The notes beneath the pieces were generated by a model. The model worked only from the letters and a program-made list of their open reading frames with translations, made no database searches and was not told the DNA's origin. A stretch of DNA of 5,728 nt from an uncultured Oscillospiraceae bacterium. GTDB taxonomy: Bacteria > Bacillota > Clostridia > Oscillospirales > Acutalibacteraceae. Each line of letters opens with the position of its first letter. The stretch's first letter is position 1. Location of the stretch: assembly GCA_900549755.1 (NCBI GenBank), contig URPQ01000089.1:1-5728 (forward strand). The letters are read 5' to 3'. A program made the position numbers and the translations under genes. Positions 1-4,228 of this stretch are shown piece by piece.

Positions 1-369
1 TTCGGAAGTAATCCAAGCCGAGCACAGCATTTCTGCAAAATCCTTTTCCGAAAGATACTGCCCTGCATGTTTCATAAAAGTCAGCCTATACGGTTTTGTT
101 ATGCGGCAATATATTTCATCTGCGCTGTCCGCCGAATCTATCCGTTCGGCTACATACTCCCGCCAGCGGTTAAGGCTGCTTTCGCTTTCGAGAATATTTA
201 TTACTTCGTTTTCCGTAACCTTATCCGGATTTTTCACTATGGTTGCAAATGTGGTATCCGTAAACGGGTGTTTTACTATAAACGAATAATTTTCAACCTT
301 GTGAACATCGGTGTACAAAAGACACATTGCAACCTCTTTTAATGAATTTAAGTCGGTACATTTTTTCAT
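1..369 (-). CDS. Uncharacterised protein, N-terminal 123 residues (runs off left edge)
   Basis: An uninterrupted reading frame runs from an ATG at 369-367 down to base 1 with no stop, so the 3' end lies outside the window. The visible 123 residues begin MKKCTDLNSLKEVAMCLLYT and continue as a soluble, charged, mixed alpha/beta-looking sequence. I see no signal peptide, membrane segment, nucleotide-binding loop or metal-binding motif. The start is chosen because GAGGA (375-379) sits 5 nt upstream; an in-frame ATG at 393-391 would add eight residues but has no good ribosome binding site. It is the last gene on the minus strand after tRNA-Gln, separated from it by several terminator-like hairpins, and no convincing promoter is visible between the last hairpin and the start. 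I do not recognise the family and assign no function. That it is coding is supported by its length, its ribosome binding site and its position. Confidence 0.72.
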   Translation of the reverse strand, partial: MKKCTDLNSLKEVAMCLLYTDVHKVENYSFIVKHPFTDTTFATIVKNPDKVTENEVINILESESSLNRWREYVAERIDSADSADEIYCRITKPYRLTFMKHAGQYLSEKDFAEMLCSAWITSE

Positions 370-374
370 TTTGA

Positions 375-379
375 TCCTC
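375..379 (-). promoter_or_regulatory. Ribosome binding site deciding the start of the left-edge gene
   Basis: On the minus strand GAGGA is followed by TCAAA and then ATG (369-367), a 5-nt spacing. It lies inside the eight-codon extension that the alternative ATG at 393 would give, which favours the downstream start. Confidence 0.6.
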
Positions 380-400
380 GCTTCTTTTTTCATATATATT

Positions 401-431
401 AAAAGGCTGCGCCTTAAAATAGGCACAGCCT
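401..431 (-). terminator. Terminator-like hairpin just upstream of the left-edge gene (terminator or attenuator)
   Basis: The arms 404-413 and 422-431 form a 10-bp stem around an 8-nt loop. As minus-strand RNA all ten positions pair, one as a U-G wobble (AGGCUGUGCC with GGCGCAGCCU). As plus-strand RNA the same position is a C-A mismatch. On the minus strand the stem runs directly into four Us and then an AU-rich stretch. Both features point to function on the minus strand. It ends about 31 nt before the ATG at 369, so it either stops read-through from upstream or acts as a leader attenuator for that gene. Confidence 0.55.
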
Positions 432-438
432 GAAAAAC

Positions 439-475
439 AAAAAAAGACCGATAGATTTTTTAGTTCTATCGGTCT
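439..475 (-). terminator. Strong intrinsic terminator, minus strand
   Basis: The arms 445-455 and 465-475 form a perfect 11-bp stem (AGACCGATAGA with its complement) around a 9-nt loop. On the minus strand the stem is followed by a run of seven Ts (including the last stem base), a G and five more Ts, a textbook U-tract. On the plus strand no T-run follows. No gene lies between this terminator and the tRNA terminator at 581-609, so what it terminates is unclear. Confidence 0.8.
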
Positions 476-580
476 GATGAGCGAATATTCGGTTTACGGA
501 AGTTCATATCCCAACACAAAGGGAAATTATCCGTTTTACATCTACGAAATCGTACATTAAAATTTCGCCCTATTAAACGG
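476..580. other. Intergenic segment between two terminators, no gene seen
   Basis: These 105 bases lie between the terminator at 439-475 and the tRNA terminator at 581-609. No credible reading frame or strong promoter is visible. It contains a 10-bp palindrome CGAATATTCG (482-491) and a weak 6-bp inverted repeat, CGAAAT (545-550) with ATTTCG. It could be the body of a small minus-strand RNA ending at 439-475, a decayed dispersed repeat, or plain spacer. The sequence alone does not decide. Confidence 0.35.
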
Positions 581-609
581 CGAAAACCCCGATAAAATCG
601 GGGTTTTCG
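581..609 (-). terminator. Terminator of tRNA-Gln
   Basis: A perfect 13-bp stem (581-593 with 597-609) closed by a 3-nt loop has the A-rich/GC-rich/T-rich form of an intrinsic terminator, with four Ts near the end of the 3' arm in either direction. On the minus strand it begins 30 nt beyond the tRNA 3' end, which fits termination of the tRNA transcript. The symmetry could also let it block plus-strand read-through. Confidence 0.75.
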
Positions 610-610
610 G

Positions 611-633
611 GGGCTATATCTTTTTTGTAGCCC
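611..633 (-). other. Small stem-loop between tRNA-Gln and its terminator
   Basis: The arms GGGCTA (611-616) and TAGCCC (628-633) form a 6-bp stem with an 11-nt A-rich loop on the minus strand. It sits 5 nt past the tRNA CCA end and 1 nt before the main terminator stem. It may aid 3'-end processing of the tRNA precursor or simply be part of a double terminator. No U-tract follows, so alone it is unlikely to terminate. Confidence 0.4.
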
Positions 634-638
634 TTGTA

Positions 639-712
639 TGGCTGGGGAATAGGGATTCGAACCCCAACAAACAGAGTCAGAGTCTGTCGTGCTACCGTTA
701 CACAATTCCCCA
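639..712 (-). tRNA. tRNA-Gln, anticodon CUG
   Basis: The 74 nt fold as a full cloverleaf on the minus strand. The acceptor stem TGGGGAA pairs with TTCCCCA over 7 bp. The D arm is GTGT with GCAC around AACGGTA. The anticodon stem ACAGA/TCTGT encloses CTCTGAC, giving anticodon CUG (plus-strand 678-680), which reads CAG glutamine codons. The variable loop is TTGT, and the T arm TGGGG/CCCTA encloses TTCGAAT. The discriminator base is G and CCA is encoded. The first pair is U1-A72, known as a recognition feature of tRNA-Gln for the GatCAB amidotransferase route used by bacteria without GlnRS; that this organism uses that route is inference. It has its own promoter (730-757) and terminator (581-609), so it appears to be transcribed alone. 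Confidence 0.95.
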
Positions 713-729
713 AAATCGACAACACGATT

Positions 730-757
730 ATTATATCACCTTTTTCAAAAAAGTCAA
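730..757 (-). promoter_or_regulatory. Sigma-A promoter of tRNA-Gln
   Basis: On the minus strand TTGACT (757-752) and a perfect TATAAT (735-730) are separated by 16 bp. Transcription would start near 723, leaving about 11 nt of leader before the tRNA 5' end at 712. The near-consensus boxes fit a highly expressed stable RNA. Confidence 0.8.
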
Positions 758-869
758 GCTTTTTGTAAAATATTTTTATTTGTATTAATTCTGCGTATTC
801 ATTTACAATATAATTATTATAAAACTCCAACTATTTCAATAAAAATGACACAAAAAATTCCGTTTCCCC

Positions 870-897
870 TTGTTATCACAAAAAAATTTGTTATAAT
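870..897 (+). promoter_or_regulatory. Sigma-A promoter of the phosphohexomutase gene
   Basis: TTGTTA (870-875) and a perfect TATAAT (892-897) are separated by 16 bp, with an expected start near 904 and an untranslated leader of about 25 nt. The rest of the 713-928 gap is very AT-rich; another TATAAT at 809-814 lacks a good -35 partner. Confidence 0.65.
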
Positions 898-914
898 ATA
901 CTTATAGCAATTAT

Positions 915-920
915 AAGGAG
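915..920 (+). promoter_or_regulatory. Ribosome binding site that sets the mutase start
   Basis: AAGGAG lies 8 nt before the ATG at 929. A GTG at 920 is in frame but overlaps the last base of this site and so cannot be its start; it would add only three residues (M-C-H). Confidence 0.85.
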
Positions 921-928
921 TGTGCCAT

Positions 929-2638
929 ATGGTTAATGAAAAATATCAGCTGTGGTGTGAAAAAGCTGTCGCCGACCCCGACCTTGTAAAAGAACTTGAA
1001 TCCATGAAGGATGACGGGGCGGCAATATCCGACGCATTTTATAAAGATCTTGAATTCGGCACAGGCGGGCTTCGCGGCGTTATTGGCGCGGGCACAAACC
1101 GAATGAACATATATACCGTCGGCAAGGCGTCGCAAGGTCTTGCGGCTTATGTTAATTCCGTAAAACAGAACGGTAAAATCGCCGTTGCTTATGACAGCCG
1201 CATTAAAAGCGAGCTTTTCGCGCGCACGGCGGCTTCTGTTTTTGCGGCGAACGGCATAAAGGTTTATATATATAAGGAGCTTATGCCTACGCCTATGCTT
1301 TCATACGCCGTGCGCAGGCTCGGCTGCGACGCGGGCGTGGTTGTAACCGCCAGCCATAACCCCGCCAAGTACAACGGCTACAAGGCATACGGTCCCGACG
1401 GCTGCCAGTTAGGGCTTGAAGCCGCCGATTATGTGCTTTCCATAATGAATAAGGTTGATATTTTTGACGAGGTCAAGACTGTCGATTTTGATACCGCCGT
1501 TAAAAACGGAAGTATTGAGTTTATAGGCGATGATGTTATTGAGGATTATCTTAATTGCGTTCTTGCCTGCCGCGTAGCGCCCGAGGCGGACGTTAAATCG
1601 CTTAAAGTAATTTATACTCCTCTGCACGGCAGCGGTAATAAGCCCGTAAGAAGTATTCTCCGCAAAATCGGCGTTAAAAACGTAACGGTAGTTCCCGAGC
1701 AGGAACTGCCGAACGGCAACTTTCCCACCGCCCCCTACCCCAACCCCGAAATTCGCCAGGCGTTTGAGTGTGCCTTAAAGCTTGCCGAAACCGTAAAGCC
1801 CGACCTGCTGCTTGCAACCGACCCCGATTGCGACCGCGTTGGCATTGCCGTAAACACAGGGGACGATTACAAGCTGCTTTCGGGCAACGACGTGGGCGCA
1901 CTGCTGCTTGATTTCGTTCTTTCCCGCCGCAAGGCAAACGGCACTTTGCCCAAAAAACCGATTGCCGTTAAAACCATTGTTACAACCGAGCTTTGCAGAA
2001 AAATCGCCGCTGACTACGGCTGCGAGCTGCGCGATGTTCTGACCGGCTTTAAGTTTATAGGCGAGCAGATTACTCAGCTTGAAGAAAAGTGCGAAGAAAA
2101 CCGTTTTGTATTCGGCTTTGAAGAAAGCTACGGCTATTTGGGCGGCACCTATGTGCGCGATAAGGACGCGGTTATCGCCTCAATGCTTATTTGCGAAATG
2201 GTGGCTTTTTATAAGGCAAAGGGACTTTTGCTTACCGATGTTTTAGAGGAGCTTTATAAGAAATACGGCTACTACTTCTGCTCGCAAAAAAGCTTTACCT
2301 GCGAGGGCGAAAGCGGTATGAAGCGCATTGCCGGAATAATGGATACCCTGCGCAGCGAAACCCCCGCCGAAATTGCAGGCGAAAGGGTTGTAAGAGCAGA
2401 CGATTATGAAAAATCGGTAAGCCGCAACCTTGAAAACGGAACAGAGAGCAAAATTACACTGCCTGTTTCCAACGTTCTTTGCTATTATATGGCTGACGGC
2501 AGCTCACTTATAGTCCGTCCTTCCGGTACAGAGCCTAAAATCAAGCTTTATATCGGCTCGGTAGGCGTAACTGAGGAAGACGCAATTGCAAAGCGCACCG
2601 CGCTTGAAGAAAGCGGCACAAAGCTGCTCGGATTTTAA
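929..2638 (+). CDS. pgcA: Phospho-sugar mutase (alpha-D-phosphohexomutase, PgcA-type phosphoglucomutase)
   Basis: The cytoplasmic, Mg-dependent enzyme interconverts hexose 6-phosphate and 1-phosphate, most likely glucose, feeding UDP-glucose, glycogen and envelope glycans or returning glucose 1-phosphate to glycolysis. The 569-residue protein has the four-domain layout of the family: FGTGGLRG at 43-50, the phosphoserine loop TASHNP with catalytic Ser142, the metal loop DPDCDR with Asp298, Asp300 and Asp302, the sugar-recognition loop GFEES at 396-400, and the phosphate-contact loop RPSGTEPKIK at 530-539. All key residues are present. The length is close to Bacillus PgcA (about 580 residues) and longer than the roughly 450-residue GlmM/ManB forms. 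The FEES loop fits glucose and mannose sugars, so phosphomannomutase activity is possible; a phosphopentomutase of the same superfamily is less likely. It has its own promoter and ends at a terminator shared with the converging hydrolase gene, so it is monocistronic. Confidence 0.93.
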   Translation: MVNEKYQLWCEKAVADPDLVKELESMKDDGAAISDAFYKDLEFGTGGLRGVIGAGTNRMNIYTVGKASQGLAAYVNSVKQNGKIAVAYDSRIKSELFARTAASVFAANGIKVYIYKELMPTPMLSYAVRRLGCDAGVVVTASHNPAKYNGYKAYGPDGCQLGLEAADYVLSIMNKVDIFDEVKTVDFDTAVKNGSIEFIGDDVIEDYLNCVLACRVAPEADVKSLKVIYTPLHGSGNKPVRSILRKIGVKNVTVVPEQELPNGNFPTAPYPNPEIRQAFECALKLAETVKPDLLLATDPDCDRVGIAVNTGDDYKLLSGNDVGALLLDFVLSRRKANGTLPKKPIAVKTIVTTELCRKIAADYGCELRDVLTGFKFIGEQITQLEEKCEENRFVFGFEESYGYLGGTYVRDKDAVIASMLICEMVAFYKAKGLLLTDVLEELYKKYGYYFCSQKSFTCEGESGMKRIAGIMDTLRSETPAEIAGERVVRADDYEKSVSRNLENGTESKITLPVSNVLCYYMADGSSLIVRPSGTEPKIKLYIGSVGVTEEDAIAKRTALEESGTKLLGF

Positions 2639-2655
2639 AATAACGATATGCATAT

Positions 2656-2700
2656 AAGTAAAAAAGCGGAGCATAAATTACTATGCCCTGCTTTTTACTT
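2656..2700. terminator. Bidirectional terminator between converging genes
   Basis: A long imperfect hairpin begins 18 nt after the mutase stop and ends 3 nt before the hydrolase stop. An outer A-rich/T-rich stem (AAGTAAAAA.. with ..TTTTTACTT) carries an inner GC-containing stem, GCATA with TATGC, around a 6-nt loop. A T-run follows the inner stem on both strands, so it can end both transcripts. Confidence 0.8.
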
Positions 2701-2703
2701 ATT

Positions 2704-4053
2704 TTAGAGAATTATTTCCGTTACCGCATGCTCGCCCTTATGTATTCCGAAATCGGCAGTAAAATCCTTTCCGGCTATACTGTAATTGCCGTAAAACCCG
2801 CGGAACTCGGCATAACCGTTTTCATCGGTTGTAAGCTCTGTTTCGGTGTGCCATACCTCGTTTATCAGCTTTTCAAGCCTTATACCCGCCTTTTTCGGGG
2901 TTAAATCGTGGTGCCACAGCCCGCCGCGGCACTGGTTTTCGTTCCAGCTGCCTGTGCCGTCGTCATAGGCATAGCCGTCGGGAATATTCCAGTAAATTAT
3001 ATCCTGCATTGCCGGGTGACTGAACCATACAGAGTAAAGCAGCTCAAGCAGATCCGCCTGTAATTCCTCGTCCTCAGCGGTATCGCCGAAGGTCGGCACC
3101 GTAACCTCGGTCATTTCAAGCGGCAGTCCCAGCTCGGCTATTATGTCAAGTCCCTTAAGATTTATAAGCGGGTCAACCAATTTTTCGCCCCGCTTAACGC
3201 TGTTTTCGTAAGCCTCACCGGTTTTATCGGTTGCGCCGGTGAAAATATGGTGCTGCAAGCCTATTTTATCGATTTCCGCGCCGCTTTTAAGCGCGTTTTC
3301 AATCATCATAAAGTAAGCGCTGCGGTATTTTGCTGCACTCAAATTAACCAGCGGGTTACCCTCGTTTATAACCAGTGTTTCATTCGGGAAATATTTTCTT
3401 GCAAGCGCAAATGACCATTCTATTATATCGCGCTTGCTGCTGATAACGCTTTTGTAGCCCCACCACTGCTCGCAAAGCAATTCGTTAATTACCTCAAATT
3501 CAAGCAGTCTTCCCGTAAAGCGCTCGGATATTTGCCTGAAACGCTCCTCATAAAGCTTTTCCATAGCCTTCATATCATCGCGCGGCAGCCATTCAGGTAT
3601 AAATTTATCATACACAAGACAATGCAGCTTAGGCATTATACCGTTTTCCTCGCAGTATTCCACGCAAAGCTCGGGGGCGGGTCTGCGCCACACCTTATCG
3701 CTGTTTTTATCATAGCGCGGTTTGCCCTTTTCGGGCTCTAAACCGTCCCAATAAAACGGAACGGTTGCAAGGTTAAAGCATTTTTTAAAATTCGCGCGGT
3801 ATCTTTGGTTATATTCTTCGTTATCAAATTCTTCAAGCATAAAAATATTTGCGCCGAAACCGAAATCGTGTGAAAGCTGGTTGACCTTAATTTTTGCGTT
3901 TTTAATCGGTCTGCCCTCAGTGTCGGTAAGGCGCAGCTTGCAGTAGCCCTTACGGTATTTTTCAATATCATTTTTTACTCTGCCCTCAAGCAATTCGCGG
4001 CTGTCCTCCGCTGCTTTCATCCAAATTTTTCTGTTTTCCGCCGGGTTAAGCAT
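2704..4053 (-). CDS. GH10-like glycoside hydrolase (xylanase-family), predicted cytoplasmic
   Basis: The complete 449-residue protein has a GH10-type TIM barrel, a family of mostly retaining endo-beta-1,4-xylanases. A short beta-rich N-terminal part (about 36-60, with TDTEGRPIKNAKIKV) leads into GFGANIF at 65-71. Barrel landmarks follow: FEVINELL with Asn190 and acid/base Glu191, QHH with Gln267 and His269, LEMTEVTVP with nucleophile Glu316, YWNIPDG with Trp355, and GLWHHDLTPKKAG near the barrel end. A C-terminal beta tail (about 402-430) contains EFRGFYGNYSI. There is no signal peptide or anchor, so it should act on imported oligosaccharides. The usual ENxxKW glycone-site motif is replaced by VPFYWDGLEP (98-107), and the usual HTLVWH reads HCLVYD (144-149), so specificity may differ from xylan. 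The start follows AGGAGGA at 7-nt spacing. It converges on the mutase and diverges from the ABC exporter. Fold and catalytic residues are well supported; the substrate is not. Confidence 0.88.
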   Translation of the reverse strand: MLNPAENRKIWMKAAEDSRELLEGRVKNDIEKYRKGYCKLRLTDTEGRPIKNAKIKVNQLSHDFGFGANIFMLEEFDNEEYNQRYRANFKKCFNLATVPFYWDGLEPEKGKPRYDKNSDKVWRRPAPELCVEYCEENGIMPKLHCLVYDKFIPEWLPRDDMKAMEKLYEERFRQISERFTGRLLEFEVINELLCEQWWGYKSVISSKRDIIEWSFALARKYFPNETLVINEGNPLVNLSAAKYRSAYFMMIENALKSGAEIDKIGLQHHIFTGATDKTGEAYENSVKRGEKLVDPLINLKGLDIIAELGLPLEMTEVTVPTFGDTAEDEELQADLLELLYSVWFSHPAMQDIIYWNIPDGYAYDDGTGSWNENQCRGGLWHHDLTPKKAGIRLEKLINEVWHTETELTTDENGYAEFRGFYGNYSIAGKDFTADFGIHKGEHAVTEIIL

Positions 4054-4060
4054 AAAAATT

Positions 4061-4067
4061 TCCTCCT
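4061..4067 (-). promoter_or_regulatory. Ribosome binding site of the GH10-like gene
   Basis: On the minus strand AGGAGGA lies 7 nt before the ATG at 4053-4051, a near-perfect match to the 16S anti-SD. It fixes the start and suggests efficient translation. Confidence 0.9.
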
Positions 4068-4099
4068 ATATTCAAAAAAGAAATAGTTTTCTTTTGCAT

Positions 4100-4131
4100 A
4101 TTATATATAACTTTTAAGGCGCTTTCATCAA
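4100..4131 (-). promoter_or_regulatory. Candidate promoter of the GH10-like gene
   Basis: On the minus strand a perfect TATAAT (4105-4100) overlaps TATATA (4107-4102). The best -35 candidate is TTGATG (4131-4126), 18 bp from TATATA or 20 bp from TATAAT, so the -35 is weak or badly spaced. That is what one expects of a promoter needing an activator, though this is inference. Leader length would be about 40 nt. Confidence 0.5.
4114..4127 (-). promoter_or_regulatory. cre-like box (possible CcpA site) in the GH10-like promoter
   Basis: On the minus strand the 14 bases TGAAAGCGCCTTAA match the Gram-positive catabolite-responsive element TGWAARCGYTWNCW at 12 of 14 positions, with a perfect left half. 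It lies between the -10 and -35 candidates and overlaps the latter by 2 bp, a position where bound CcpA would repress. This suits a carbohydrate-degrading gene. One short degenerate match is weak evidence on its own. Confidence 0.4.
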
Positions 4132-4161
4132 CAATATTACACTGTTTGCAAACAATATTAC
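4130..4161. promoter_or_regulatory. Putative operator: 12-bp palindrome and paired direct repeats
   Basis: AACAATATTAC occurs exactly at 4130-4140 and again at 4151-4161, 21 bp apart start to start, which is two helical turns and puts both on the same face of the DNA. Between and partly overlapping the second copy is the perfect 12-bp palindrome TGTTTGCAAACA (4143-4154). The block lies between two divergent promoters and ends 6 bp before the exporter -35. The arrangement suggests a transcription-factor binding site controlling one or both genes. The direct-repeat spacing recalls AraC-family half-sites, and the palindrome fits a dimeric repressor; neither regulator is encoded in the window. 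Confidence 0.5.
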
Positions 4162-4167
4162 GATTAC

Positions 4168-4196
4168 TTGATTTTTTTTACTCCTTGTGGTAAAAT
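4168..4196 (+). promoter_or_regulatory. Sigma-A promoter of the ABC exporter gene
   Basis: TTGATT (4168-4173) and TAAAAT (4191-4196) are separated by the optimal 17 bp, with an expected start near 4203 and a leader of about 26 nt. Confidence 0.65.
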
Positions 4197-4212
4197 TATC
4201 CCACATAACTTG

Positions 4213-4218
4213 AAAAGG
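4213..4218 (+). promoter_or_regulatory. Ribosome binding site of the ABC exporter gene
   Basis: AAAAGG lies 10 nt before the ATG at 4229, with a further purine stretch (GAGA, 4221-4224) closer in. It is weaker than the sites of the mutase and the hydrolase, but no better start is visible: this ATG directly precedes the first hydrophobic segment. Confidence 0.5.
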
Positions 4219-4228
4219 CAGAGATACT

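Noticed and set aside
67..342. Plus-strand open frame opposite the left-edge gene
   Set aside because: It lies opposite the better-supported minus-strand frame, is Tyr/Phe/Ile-rich as expected of an antisense frame, and lacks a ribosome binding site.
639..661. Possible integration (att) site at the tRNA-Gln 3' end
   Set aside because: No second copy of the tRNA 3' sequence and no integrase gene is present in the window.
466..705. Minus-strand open frame of 79 codons
   Set aside because: It runs through the tRNA-Gln gene, its terminator and the next hairpin, so it is a chance frame over RNA and terminator sequence.
573..830. Minus-strand open frame of 85 codons across the tRNA promoter
   Set aside because: It spans the tRNA promoter and tRNA itself, has no ribosome binding site of note, and shows no protein-like composition.
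920..928. GTG start three codons upstream of the mutase ATG
   Set aside because: Its first base is the last base of the AAGGAG ribosome binding site that serves the ATG at 929.
1264..1279. TATATATATAAGGAG-like promoter/ribosome-site motif inside the mutase gene
   Set aside because: It lies in the middle of conserved coding sequence with no suitable start or new frame following it.
1674..1937. Minus-strand Arg-rich open frame inside the mutase gene
   Set aside because: It is an antisense frame of a fully conserved phosphohexomutase region, with a composition typical of such frames.
2646..2655. Perfect 10-bp palindrome ATATGCATAT after the mutase stop
   Set aside because: It is short, low in complexity, beside a clear terminator, and in a convergent gap where an operator has no obvious role.
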